In this document: piece after piece, positions 41,987 to 51,418 of the stretch | How the letters are laid out: every line of letters starts with the position of its first letter | How positions within the stretch are numbered: position 1 is the stretch's first letter | From: an uncultured Wohlfahrtiimonas sp. | GTDB taxonomy: Bacteria > Pseudomonadota > Gammaproteobacteria > Cardiobacteriales > Wohlfahrtiimonadaceae | Reading direction: 5' to 3' | Assembly (NCBI GenBank): GCA_947630895.1 | Contig: CANRJJ010000003.1 | Span: 1-64,000, forward strand | Length of the DNA: 64,000 nt | Position numbers and translations under genes: made by a program | Notes under the pieces: generated by a model | Databases searched by the model: none | The model's input: the letters and a program-made list of their open reading frames with translations, nothing else | What the model was told of the DNA's origin: nothing

Positions 41987-42011
41987 GCGCCCTTTATTTG
42001 GCTAATATTAG

Positions 42012-42422
42012 ATGGAACATGATCTTATGGATGAACGAAATACAAGCTTTCGCTTACCGATTCGTGTTTATTACGAAGATACAGATGCAGGTGGTGTTGT
42101 TTACCACTCAACGTATTTGAACTTTATGGAGCGTGCCAGAACAGAATGGATGTTTGCGCGCGGTATCAATCTAAATAGCTATGCAGAAACAGAACGTAAA
42201 ATGTTTGTTGTGAAGAGCATTCAGGTTGATTACAAAAAGCCAGCTCATTTGTGCGATGATTTAATTGTAGAAACAAACATTCAAAAACTCACGGCAACTC
42301 GTGTTTATTTCGAACAGCTTATATATAGAGGCGATGAATTATTAGTGTCAGGTTTAGTAGAGCTTGTTTGCCTAGATACTGAAACTCGTCGTCCCATACC
42401 TTTACCCCCATTATTTTCATAG
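42012..42422 (+). CDS. ybgC: Tol-Pal-associated acyl-CoA thioesterase
   Basis: 136 aa; RVYYEDTDAGGVVYHSTYLNFMERARTEW hot-dog motif; upstream of tolQ. Confidence 0.95.
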   Translation: MEHDLMDERNTSFRLPIRVYYEDTDAGGVVYHSTYLNFMERARTEWMFARGINLNSYAETERKMFVVKSIQVDYKKPAHLCDDLIVETNIQKLTATRVYFEQLIYRGDELLVSGLVELVCLDTETRRPIPLPPLFS

Positions 42423-42430
42423 GAAGAATC

Positions 42431-43141
42431 ATGAACTCACATTCACAGCTAAGTATTTGGTCATTAGTGCTTGAAGCCAATATCATTGTGCAATTTGTAA
42501 TGCTGTTACTTGTTTTGATGTTAATTTCAGTTGTCTTTATCGCTTGGAAAAAGTGGATATTGTTGAAATTAGCATTGAGTGATGCAAAGAAATTTGAAAG
42601 TAAATTCTGGTCAGGTACTGATATTCAAGAGCTATACAATGTTGCTAGCCAAAAGAAATATACAGAAGGCTTGGAATATATCTTTGTTTCAGGATTTCAT
42701 GAGTTTAACCGTTTGCGCACAACACCGATTTTTTCACCTGAATTTGTTGTGGAAAATGTTCGACGTGCGATGGAAGCAAGTGCTCAACGTGAAGAGAATG
42801 TTTTGCATAAATCATTGTCTTGGTTGGCAACGTCAGGTTCTGTAGCGCCTTACTTTGGTTTGTTTGGTACGGTAATTGGTGTAATGAACTCGTTTGTTGC
42901 ATTAGGTGCTGTGAAACAAGTTACTTTGGCGCAAGTTGCACCAGGGATTGCAGAAGCATTGATTGCGACAGCTTTAGGTTTGTTGGTGGCGATTCCTGCG
43001 GTGATGATTTACAACTCATTTGTGAATACGATTCAGAAAATTTCTGATCATTACGATGTATTCATTGAAGAGTTTGCAAATATTTTGGCGCGCCAATATG
43101 GGCAAATGCAATTACAACTTCGTCAAGATGGAGCGCAATAA
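42431..43141 (+). CDS. tolQ: Tol-Pal system protein TolQ
   Basis: 236 aa; LSWLATSGSVAPYFGLFGTVIGVMNSFVALG, APGIAEALIATALGLLVAIPAVMIYN. Confidence 0.96.
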   Translation: MNSHSQLSIWSLVLEANIIVQFVMLLLVLMLISVVFIAWKKWILLKLALSDAKKFESKFWSGTDIQELYNVASQKKYTEGLEYIFVSGFHEFNRLRTTPIFSPEFVVENVRRAMEASAQREENVLHKSLSWLATSGSVAPYFGLFGTVIGVMNSFVALGAVKQVTLAQVAPGIAEALIATALGLLVAIPAVMIYNSFVNTIQKISDHYDVFIEEFANILARQYGQMQLQLRQDGAQ

Positions 43142-43578
43142 TGCGTCGTTCACGTAGAAAAGGCGGTAAAGGCTTACAAGCCGAGATGAACATCGTTCCA
43201 TATGTGGATGTGATGTTCGTTTTGCTTACAATTTTCATGGTAACTGCGACAACTATTTCAGTTGGTATCGATGTTGATCCACCAAAAGCAGAGTCAAGTG
43301 CTGCTATTGCGGCAGAAACTGATGATGTGATGTTGGTGATTTCAATTAATGGTGCGGGAGAATTTTTCTTTAATCATGCAGATGACCCAAATAGCCCATT
43401 ACCAGCAGAAGATATTGTTGAGTTGGCTTCAAAAGTTTTTTCAGAAAATCCTAGTATTCAGGCTTTGGTAAAAGGTGATAAAGAGGCGCCTTATGGTAAA
43501 GTCATTGATGCTATGAGTTTATTGCAATCAGTAACACAGCAGAATGTTCAGTTAATGACTTCTCCTGCGGATGAGTAA
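43141..43578 (+). CDS. tolR: Tol-Pal system protein TolR
   Basis: 145 aa; AEMNIVPYVDVMFVLLTIFMVTAT (ExbD/TolR). Confidence 0.96.
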   Translation: MRRSRRKGGKGLQAEMNIVPYVDVMFVLLTIFMVTATTISVGIDVDPPKAESSAAIAAETDDVMLVISINGAGEFFFNHADDPNSPLPAEDIVELASKVFSENPSIQALVKGDKEAPYGKVIDAMSLLQSVTQQNVQLMTSPADE

Positions 43579-43580
43579 AT

Positions 43581-44603
43581 ATGAATATACGTCCTAGATC
43601 ATTAATGGCCAATATTGTTAGCGGTACGATAACGTTTGTCATGCTGTTGGGATTGGCTTATTTTATTTATGAAAAGCAAGATTCATTCTCGTTGTTTTCA
43701 TCATCGGGTGATGTTCAATCTGATCAACCTGTCATGGCTAAGCCAATGAGCTCAGAGCGCATTGATGAAAAACAAGTTGAAAATGAAGTGAATCGCATTG
43801 CTGAAGAAAAACGCAAAGCGGAGGCTGAAAGAAAAGCAGCTGAAGATAAACGTAAAGCAGAGGCGGAAGCTAAGAGAAAGGCTGAAGAGGCTAAAAAACA
43901 AGCGGAAGCTGAAGCAAAACGTAAGGCTGAAGAAGCTCGTAAAAAAGCCGAAGCAGAAGCTGCTGAGAAAAAACGTTTAGATGAAATTGCGTTGAAGAAA
44001 AAGCAAGAAGAAGAGAAAAAGAAAAAGGATGAAGAGATTCGTCAGCAAAAAATAGCTGAAGAGAAAAAACAGCAAGAAGCGAAAGCGGCTGCTGATGCTA
44101 AAGCTAAGGCTGAAGCAGATCAAAAGGCTAAAGAAAAAGCTGCTGCTGATAAAAAAGCAGCGGAAGAAAGACGTAAAGCGGAAGAAGCTAAAAAAGCTGC
44201 CGATGCAAAGGCTAAGGCTGAAGCAGATGCCAAAGCGAAAGCGGCTGCGGATGCTAAGGCTAAAGCAGAAGCTGCAGAAAATGACAGAATTGCAAATGCA
44301 TATTTAAGCAATGGCAGTTTTGTCGGTGCAATGCAGCAGGCGCTTTATAATAACTGGTCGCCAGCGATTGGTTCTGAAGGCTTAACGGTTGTGATTGTTT
44401 TTTATGTTGATCAGCAAGGAAATATCACTAAAATAGATGATGCAAAATCTAAGTATAGTGGTTATCAACCCTTGGATGATTCAGTAAAAGCGGCAGTGAT
44501 GAAAACAAAGAGAATACAAATGCCTGATAATAAACATGCAATTAATAAATTAGTTAAAGAAGGGATTGCAGTTAGTTTTGATCCTAGAGATTTTAGTTAT
44601 TAA
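43581..44603 (+). CDS. tolA: Tol-Pal system protein TolA
   Basis: 340 aa; N-terminal TM, long KAEAEAKRKAEE helical repeat, C-terminal TonB/TolA-like domain (NWSPAIGSEGLTVVIVFYVDQQGNI). Confidence 0.92.
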   Translation: MNIRPRSLMANIVSGTITFVMLLGLAYFIYEKQDSFSLFSSSGDVQSDQPVMAKPMSSERIDEKQVENEVNRIAEEKRKAEAERKAAEDKRKAEAEAKRKAEEAKKQAEAEAKRKAEEARKKAEAEAAEKKRLDEIALKKKQEEEKKKKDEEIRQQKIAEEKKQQEAKAAADAKAKAEADQKAKEKAAADKKAAEERRKAEEAKKAADAKAKAEADAKAKAAADAKAKAEAAENDRIANAYLSNGSFVGAMQQALYNNWSPAIGSEGLTVVIVFYVDQQGNITKIDDAKSKYSGYQPLDDSVKAAVMKTKRIQMPDNKHAINKLVKEGIAVSFDPRDFSY

Positions 44604-44670
44604 AATTTTTGACAACAAGGTTGTCGAATTAATGTAAACTTGCTATTTTATTTTCGTCTCGTTATTACCA

Positions 44671-44694
44671 AACATGGCAATAATATGCCATGTT
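44671..44694. promoter_or_regulatory. Inverted repeat upstream of OMF gene (attenuator, terminator or operator)
   Basis: AACATGGCA-ATAATA-TGCCATGTT, 9-bp perfect arms. Confidence 0.5.
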
Positions 44695-44727
44695 GGTTTA
44701 AATTTTAACTTTGGAGTTAAAAACTTT

Positions 44728-46170
44728 ATGAAAAAATTACCTCTTTATGTGGTATTGGCAGCGGTTTTAAGTGCTTGTTCTTTGGCGCCAGATTATCAGC
44801 GTCCACCATTACCTGTTGAAAATAGCTTTCCAGGTGATCCAGCTAAGGTAGCTAATTTAAAAGTTAAAGCATCAGAAATAGGTTGGAAGCAATACTTTAA
44901 AGATCCACGATTACAAGAATATATTGCTGCAGCGCTAAGTAATAACAGAGAATTAAGAGTTGCGATGTTAAATGTTGAGCAAGCTCGCTTAGCATATGGC
45001 ATCACAATTAGTGATCGTTTACCAGGCATTAATGCACAAGGTGGTTATTCACACTCACGACAAGCAACTAATCCACAAACAGGATTGCCAAATTATTCAA
45101 AAGGCTATCAAGTTGCCGGCGGTATCTCATCGTTTGAATTAGATTTCTTTGGTAAATATGCATCGTTGAGTGATTCAGCTAAAGCATCATATTTAGCGAG
45201 TGTTGAGGGCCAAAAAAGTGCACATATTGCTTTAGTTGCTCAAGTGGCTCGAAGCTATATTCAATTGAAAGCAGCTGAAGAGCAGTTGAATTTAGCGCGC
45301 ATTACATCTAACACATATAATGATTCTTATCAGTTAGTGAAGCAGCAAGCTGAGGCAGGTATTGCTAATAACTTAGATTTGGCGCAAGCAGAAGCGCAAT
45401 TGTATTCATCTCGTGTTGCTGTAGCTACAGCTGAAAGAGCTGTATTGCAATTGAAAAATGCATTGAATTTAGTAGTGGGTGATACGATTCAGCCAACTGC
45501 AAAAGGTTATTCAATCAGCAGTCAAAAAATCCTAGGGAAATTACCAGCAGGTTTACCATCGGAAGTATTGTTAGCACATCCTGATGTTATGGCGGCTGAG
45601 TATCAATTAATGGCAGCAAATGCGAATATTGGTGCAGCTCGTGCAGCATTTTTTCCAAGCGTGAATTTAACCTCTACAGTGGGTTCTGTATCAGCGGAAT
45701 TCTCTGATTTGTTTGAAGGTCCAACACAAACTTGGAGTTTTGCACCATCGATTTCTATTCCAATTTTCAACTGGGGTAAAATCAAATCTAATTACGATAT
45801 TTCTGTAGTGCGTAAAGAATCAAGTATTGCTGCTTATGAAGGCGCGATTCAAAGTGCATTTATGAATGTTGCGAATGGTTTACAATCAGTTGGGCCATTA
45901 CAAAGACAGCTAAGTGCGCAGTTGAAACTTGTTTCAACAACTCAAGAAAGTTTGAGATTGGCTCAGTCATTGTATGATAATGGTATTGCAAGTTACTTGA
46001 ACGTATTGGATGCACAGCGTTCACATTTCCAAGCAAGAACAGGTTTGTTGAGCACTTATCAAGAGCAAATTTTGAATGGTATTTCACTCTATACAGCATT
46101 GGGTGGAGGCTTGTATGAAGACACAATTAGTGAGCCTGTTTCAGAGCCAATGTTTGCAGAAGCGAAATAG
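44728..46170 (+). CDS. Outer membrane efflux lipoprotein (OprM/NodT/CusC family)
   Basis: Lipobox VLAAVLSACSLAPDYQRPPLPV; OEP repeats; start at MKKLPLYVVLAAV 44728. Confidence 0.92.
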   Translation: MKKLPLYVVLAAVLSACSLAPDYQRPPLPVENSFPGDPAKVANLKVKASEIGWKQYFKDPRLQEYIAAALSNNRELRVAMLNVEQARLAYGITISDRLPGINAQGGYSHSRQATNPQTGLPNYSKGYQVAGGISSFELDFFGKYASLSDSAKASYLASVEGQKSAHIALVAQVARSYIQLKAAEEQLNLARITSNTYNDSYQLVKQQAEAGIANNLDLAQAEAQLYSSRVAVATAERAVLQLKNALNLVVGDTIQPTAKGYSISSQKILGKLPAGLPSEVLLAHPDVMAAEYQLMAANANIGAARAAFFPSVNLTSTVGSVSAEFSDLFEGPTQTWSFAPSISIPIFNWGKIKSNYDISVVRKESSIAAYEGAIQSAFMNVANGLQSVGPLQRQLSAQLKLVSTTQESLRLAQSLYDNGIASYLNVLDAQRSHFQARTGLLSTYQEQILNGISLYTALGGGLYEDTISEPVSEPMFAEAK

Positions 46171-46217
46171 GACTTAATTGCAAAAGTGCGTAAAAACTGT
46201 ATAATACTCGCTCGAAA

Positions 46218-46294
46218 CGGGGTATGGCGCAGTCTGGTAGCGCACTTGCATGGGGTGCAAGGGGTCGTAGGTTCAAATCCTGCTATCCCGACCA
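46218..46294 (+). tRNA. tRNA-Pro (GGG)
   Basis: CGGGGTA...TATCCCG acceptor, anticodon arm CTTGC-ATGGGGT-GCAAG, T-arm GTAGGTTCAAATCCTGC, encoded CCA. Confidence 0.95.
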
Positions 46295-46354
46295 AATTTA
46301 GCCTTAAGATCATCTTAAGGCTTTTTTTATTGAAATCTTTACGAATGGGAAATT

Positions 46355-46573
46355 ATGTCTAAAGAAGATCATATTGAAATGGAAGGAACGGTTATTGAAA
46401 CCTTACCTTATACAACATTTAAAGTAGAATTAGAAAATGGTCACGTTGTGACTGCGCATCTTTCTGGAAAAATGCGTAAAAACTTTATCCGTATTTTGAC
46501 GGGCGATAAAGTGCGTGTTGAATTAACACCTTACGATTTAAGTAAAGCACGTATTGTGTTCCGTGGTCGTTAA
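46355..46573 (+). CDS. infA: Translation initiation factor IF-1
   Basis: 72 aa; [62 protein letters not shown]. Confidence 0.98.
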   Translation: MSKEDHIEMEGTVIETLPYTTFKVELENGHVVTAHLSGKMRKNFIRILTGDKVRVELTPYDLSKARIVFRGR

Positions 46574-46683
46574 TAGTAGCGAATTGCTATAATTTAAAAA
46601 AAGATTGGTTTACAAATACCACATTGTCATAAATTACTATAATTATGACCAGTCTTTCTTCATCTCAAAAATAAGGGTATCTC

Positions 46684-47406
46684 ATGCGTCCATCTGAACG
46701 TGCATTTGATGAAATGCGTAAAATCGAATTTATTCCTCACTATACAAAACATGCAGAAGGCTCAGTTTTAGCTTGTTTTGGTGAAACTAAAGTTTTGTGT
46801 ACAGTTTCATTTGAGAATAAAGTCCCTCCTTTTATGCGTGGAGAAGGCAGAGGATGGATCACTGCTGAATACGGAATGTTGCCTCGCTCAACGCATTCAA
46901 GAATGCAACGTGAAGCGGCAAAAGGTAAGCAATCTGGCCGTACTCAAGAGATACAGCGTTTGATTGGTCGTTCATTGCGTGCTGCGGTGAATTTAGATAA
47001 GTTGGGCGAAAATACTTTGATGATCGATTGCGATGTGATCCAAGCAGATGGTGGAACGCGTACTACAGCAATTTCAGGTAGCTTTTTAGCATTGCAAATC
47101 GCAATTGCAAAATTGATGGCTTCAGGTGCTTTAAAAGAAAACCCAATCATTTCTAACTTGGCAGCTGTATCTGTTGGTATTTACAAAGGCAATGTTATTT
47201 CTGATTTAGAATATCTTGAAGATTCTGAAGCAGAAACAGATATGAATGTTGTGATGAATGCAGAAGGTCGTTTTATTGAGATTCAAGCAACAGCAGAAGA
47301 AGCTGCTTTCTCTGAAGAAGAGTTTGCACAAATGTTGAAGTTTGCGAAACAAAGCATCCATCAGATCATTGAAAAGCAAAAAGAGTGCTTTAATCAAGCA
47401 GTATGA
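46684..47406 (+). CDS. rph: Ribonuclease PH
   Basis: 240 aa; [64 protein letters not shown]. Confidence 0.98.
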   Translation: MRPSERAFDEMRKIEFIPHYTKHAEGSVLACFGETKVLCTVSFENKVPPFMRGEGRGWITAEYGMLPRSTHSRMQREAAKGKQSGRTQEIQRLIGRSLRAAVNLDKLGENTLMIDCDVIQADGGTRTTAISGSFLALQIAIAKLMASGALKENPIISNLAAVSVGIYKGNVISDLEYLEDSEAETDMNVVMNAEGRFIEIQATAEEAAFSEEEFAQMLKFAKQSIHQIIEKQKECFNQAV

Positions 47407-48110
47407 AATTAGCATCTCTTCAAAAAGCTACATTACAAAAGCGCTATAAGCGCTTTTTGGCTGATATAGTCACAGAGAATGGTGAGGAAATTACTATTCA
47501 CTGTGCAAATACTGGCTCGATGAAAAACTGTTTTGTGGATGGTGGCGCGATTTGGTATGAACCATCGACTGATCCAAAACGCAAAACGAAAGGTAGTTGG
47601 ACTTTGGCTGAAACGCCACAAGGGCGAATCGCCTGTATCAATACACATTTGGCGAATACGTTAGTAGAAGAAGCTTTAAGATCAGATATGATTGCCGAGC
47701 TAGTCGGTTTTACTAGGCTCAAGCGTGAAGTGAAATATGGTGAAGAGAATTCCAAGATAGATTTTTACTTAGAATATCCAAATCGTACGGTTTATTTAGA
47801 AGTTAAAAGTGTGACCTTGGGATTTGATGATACAAATATTGCGGCATTTCCTGATGCAGTGACAACTAGAGGTGCTAAGCATTTACGCGAATTATCCAAT
47901 GTTCAGTCGGATAATATCGAGGCTTATATTTTGTATTGTGTGAATTTAACTGGAATCGAAGGTGTGCGTTTAGCGAGCGAGATTGATCCTGTTTATTCTG
48001 AAACTTTTAAAGAAGTGATGAAAAATGGCGTAAAAGTATTGGTTTATGGCACAACCATTACTGATGATGAGATAAAAATTTCACATCCATTGCGTTTTAT
48101 CGATAATTGA
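47403..48110 (+). CDS. sfsA: Sugar fermentation stimulation protein SfsA
   Basis: 235 aa; [61 protein letters not shown]. Confidence 0.96.
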   Translation: MKLASLQKATLQKRYKRFLADIVTENGEEITIHCANTGSMKNCFVDGGAIWYEPSTDPKRKTKGSWTLAETPQGRIACINTHLANTLVEEALRSDMIAELVGFTRLKREVKYGEENSKIDFYLEYPNRTVYLEVKSVTLGFDDTNIAAFPDAVTTRGAKHLRELSNVQSDNIEAYILYCVNLTGIEGVRLASEIDPVYSETFKEVMKNGVKVLVYGTTITDDEIKISHPLRFIDN

Positions 48111-48148
48111 ATATGATGGTTCTTATCCGTCGATGATAAGGAGCACAT

Positions 48149-48760
48149 ATGCAAAATAATAAAAATATTTCGAGAGTGCTTAAAAATTTAGGAGCGTGTT
48201 ACGTTATTGATCATCAGGCAATATGTCGTGCATTGAAAGAAGAGTCATTGGAGTTATTAGCACTTTACAATGCAGAAAGCCCTATTGGTATTTTTGTTTT
48301 CTTGGGTGATGAAGGGGTGAATTTTATTCCGACACCGAAAAAATCAGAAGTCTTTCATCAAATGGCTGACCCTAAATTTCAAGAAAAATTAACACAAATG
48401 TTAGACATCGTATTGAAAAAAGTCCCTGAATATATGCTATCTGAGGGGATAGAAAGACAAAGCTGTGAACGTAATATCGCACAAATGAATGAGCTATTGT
48501 TCACGTTGCTCATTGATCTTGAGTCATTAAAATCATTGGGTAATTTAAAAAATAGGTCAGGGCATTTATATGCTCATGAAGTCATTAATGAAGCAGCAAA
48601 GTTTATCGGAATTCTAAGTGATGAATATGGCATTCAGGGGCAAGCTGTCGCATTTAATGATGATAGCGCCATTAAAATGGAATTAGTGAGCCGAGAAGAA
48701 GTGGGCTTGGATATAAAGCGTAGCGACAATTATATTAAAACCAATGAGACAGTTCATTAA
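48149..48760 (+). CDS. Hypothetical protein, family not recognised
   Basis: 203 aa ORF in a tightly packed operon-like context, plausible SD (AAGGAGCACATATG). Confidence 0.7.
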   Translation: MQNNKNISRVLKNLGACYVIDHQAICRALKEESLELLALYNAESPIGIFVFLGDEGVNFIPTPKKSEVFHQMADPKFQEKLTQMLDIVLKKVPEYMLSEGIERQSCERNIAQMNELLFTLLIDLESLKSLGNLKNRSGHLYAHEVINEAAKFIGILSDEYGIQGQAVAFNDDSAIKMELVSREEVGLDIKRSDNYIKTNETVH

Positions 48761-48834
48761 ACTTGCATCTATAGCGGCTGATCGGTATTTTATGTAGCAC
48801 TACTTAATTTATGAATGAGATGCTTGGATAACGT

Positions 48835-49452
48835 ATGACAAATGATTTAAGAGGACAAACCATCGCTTTGGCTGCTGTTATGCAGAGTGCAATTTTAGTG
48901 GATCGTTTTGCGAGATTACAGGAATATTCAGAAGCAGATGCAAAAAGCTTGGTAAATAGTATTTTTGCGACTGATCCTCAAAATTTGCCAGAAGTATATG
49001 ATGGCTTGCATCATTTAGTTTTAGGTTTGACTGCGTTATCCAGCACTGATCGACTTTCTAAAGAAGTGATCACTTATTTCAATTCGATGTTGGTGCTACA
49101 AAAAAAACTACGTAAAGAAGGCAATTATTTAAATATCATGGGCAGTGGTATTGAGAATATTAAAGGGCGCTTGGTTCACTTTCCAATGATGCACGAAAAT
49201 ATTCAAATGGCTTTGGCGGATCTATATACGCAAACCATCAGTAAATTAACGCCGCGCATTTATGTGAAAGGGACAGATCAATCATTTTTAAGCAGCGAGC
49301 GTAATGCCTCTTTAATTCGCACATTACTTTTGGCGGGTGTTCGTTCAGGAATTTTGTGGCATCAATGTGGTGGCACAACCTTTAAACGAATTTTTCATTA
49401 CCAAAAAATATCGACAGAAGCTCGCTCGATATTGAATCAAATCTTGGCTTAG
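48835..49452 (+). CDS. hflD: High frequency lysogenization protein HflD
   Basis: 205 aa; LRGQTIALAAVMQSAILVDRFAR, IYVKGTDQSFLSSERNASLIRTLLLAGVRSGILWHQCGG. Confidence 0.93.
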   Translation: MTNDLRGQTIALAAVMQSAILVDRFARLQEYSEADAKSLVNSIFATDPQNLPEVYDGLHHLVLGLTALSSTDRLSKEVITYFNSMLVLQKKLRKEGNYLNIMGSGIENIKGRLVHFPMMHENIQMALADLYTQTISKLTPRIYVKGTDQSFLSSERNASLIRTLLLAGVRSGILWHQCGGTTFKRIFHYQKISTEARSILNQILA

Positions 49453-50420
49453 AATAACGCTTTTTTGCCGTGTGGTATTTCTTGAATTAATACTGGTACA
49501 CAAATGCCTGAGAGTTTTGCGCGTAGTTCGCGAATTAAAGCAACAGCATCTTCTTCCTTTACACGGAAATGGCTTGTGCCGCGCGCAAAGTCTAATTGAT
49601 GTAAATAATAAGGTTTGATGCCGATAGTGATGAATCGGCGCATAAGCTGCTCTAGTGCTGCGAAATTATCATTGATGCCTTTGAGCATGACCGATTGGGA
49701 AATAAGCATGATGCCCGAGCGCTGTAGGCGTTTCATTGTTGTAGCTACTTCATTGGTGAGTTCATTTGCATGATTTGCATGAATAACAATCGTGATTGAT
49801 TTGCCGAGATCTTGTATTTTTTCAAATAAAGCTAGCATTTCATCCGTAATCATTTCAGGTGAAACAACAGGAATTCTTGTATGAATTCTGATGTTTTGTA
49901 AATGTGGAATAGTCGCAAGATTTTGCAAAATATATTCCAAGCGATTGACGGATAATATCAGTGGGTCACCACCCGTTAAGATAATCTCCCAAAGCTCAGG
50001 ATGATTGTTGATGTATTCAAAGGCTGCATCTAATTCTGATTTACCTAAAGATTCACCGTATTGACCAATCATCTCTTTGCGAAAGCAAAAACGACAATAA
50101 ACAGCGCACAATTGAGTGACTTTGAGTAAAGCGCGATCTTGATAGCGATGTACAATACCTGTGATCGGCGTATAAGGAATGTCACCAATCGGATCGCTGA
50201 CTTCATCATCTAAAATGATAGCTTCTTGAATGGATGGGATGAATTGCTGATAGATCGGATCACTCGCATCATTTTGCATGATTTCTTGCATGGCAGGCGA
50301 CACTCTGATTTGAAAATGATCGGCAACTGTGGATAAATCATCCTGTTGCTTGATGAAGTTTGCATTTTGTAAATCTTTAAGAGTTGTCCAGTAGCGAGCC
50401 ATGAGAGATAATAGAGCCAA
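49449..50420 (-). CDS. epmB: EF-P beta-lysylation protein EpmB (KamA-like radical SAM)
   Basis: 323 aa; radical SAM CAVYCRFCFRKEMIG, ILTGGDPLILS, PYYLHQLDFARGTSHFRV. Confidence 0.93.
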   Translation of the reverse strand: MALLSLMARYWTTLKDLQNANFIKQQDDLSTVADHFQIRVSPAMQEIMQNDASDPIYQQFIPSIQEAIILDDEVSDPIGDIPYTPITGIVHRYQDRALLKVTQLCAVYCRFCFRKEMIGQYGESLGKSELDAAFEYINNHPELWEIILTGGDPLILSVNRLEYILQNLATIPHLQNIRIHTRIPVVSPEMITDEMLALFEKIQDLGKSITIVIHANHANELTNEVATTMKRLQRSGIMLISQSVMLKGINDNFAALEQLMRRFITIGIKPYYLHQLDFARGTSHFRVKEEDAVALIRELRAKLSGICVPVLIQEIPHGKKALF

Positions 50421-50482
50421 TTTATTGTTAAAGGAAGAATGATACAGCTTGGTGATTCGGCTGTATAACTAAGATTGATATT

Positions 50483-51418
50483 ATGCCAAATTTTCCAGTT
50501 ATTTTCTTGATGGGGCCAACAGCTTCTGGCAAAACAGATACTGCGCTATATTTAGCGGACCATTTTCCATGTCATTTGATTTCATGCGACTCAGCTTTGA
50601 TCTATCAAGATATGGATATCGGTACAGCAAAGCCTACTAAAGAGATACTCACAAGTTATCCACATGCACTTGTGGATATCATTTCACCGATGGAAAGATA
50701 TTCAGCGGAACAATTTAGGCAGGATGCGAGAAGTGAGATTGAAAAGGCTCGATCTTTAGGAAAAATGCCGGTGATTGTGGGCGGTACATTTTTGTACATG
50801 AAAGCTTTGATCGAGGGAATTTCACCAATTCCTGAAGTCAAACCTGAAATTAGACAGCAAGTGATCGATCGTCATCATCAAGAGGGCATAGAGCCACTCT
50901 ATCGTGAATTACAGACTTTAGATCCTGAAAGCGCAGAGCGATTAGCGCCAGCAGATACTCAGCGTATTTTAAGGGCTTTAGAGGTTGTATGGAGCTCTGG
51001 ACAAACTTTGAATGATTTTTGGAAAATGCCTGCGAAAGAAGCATTACCATATCCTTATTTAAAATTTGCATTAACGTATCAAGATATTCAGCGTGCCAAT
51101 CAATCGATGGAAAAGCGCTTTCATCAAATGATTGATGATGGTTTTATAGGTGAAGTGAAGCATTTGAAAGAAAAATATCCTGAGTTAGATGGTGATTATC
51201 CTTCGCAAAGAGCTGTGGGCTATCGTCAAATTTGGGATTATTTAGATGGTTTGATGACGAAAGAAGAGGCGATTGAGCGAGCGATTATCGCTACGCGCCA
51301 GTACGCTAAAAGACAGCGCACTTGGCTACGTAGTGAAACTAATCTCACGCCAATCAGTGTAGAAGAAAAAGATTTTCGATCGAAGATTCTTCAGACGATT
51401 GAGCAATCGGCTCAGTAG
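50483..51418 (+). CDS. miaA: tRNA dimethylallyltransferase
   Basis: 311 aa; LMGPTASGKTDTALYLADHFPCHLISCDSALIYQDMDIGTAKP, YPSQRAVGYRQIWDYLDG. Confidence 0.97.
   Translation: MPNFPVIFLMGPTASGKTDTALYLADHFPCHLISCDSALIYQDMDIGTAKPTKEILTSYPHALVDIISPMERYSAEQFRQDARSEIEKARSLGKMPVIVGGTFLYMKALIEGISPIPEVKPEIRQQVIDRHHQEGIEPLYRELQTLDPESAERLAPADTQRILRALEVVWSSGQTLNDFWKMPAKEALPYPYLKFALTYQDIQRANQSMEKRFHQMIDDGFIGEVKHLKEKYPELDGDYPSQRAVGYRQIWDYLDGLMTKEEAIERAIIATRQYAKRQRTWLRSETNLTPISVEEKDFRSKILQTIEQSAQ

Noticed and set aside
43798-44280. Tandem DNA repeats in tolA as a possible CRISPR or VNTR array
   Set aside because: No constant repeat/spacer structure; the periodicity is explained by the Ala/Lys/Glu coding repeat of TolA domain II.
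43798-44311. Lys/Arg-rich and Ala/Ser-rich ORFs overlapping tolA
   Set aside because: Frame-shifted and antisense readings of the TolA KAEAEAKRKAEE helical repeat, not separate genes.
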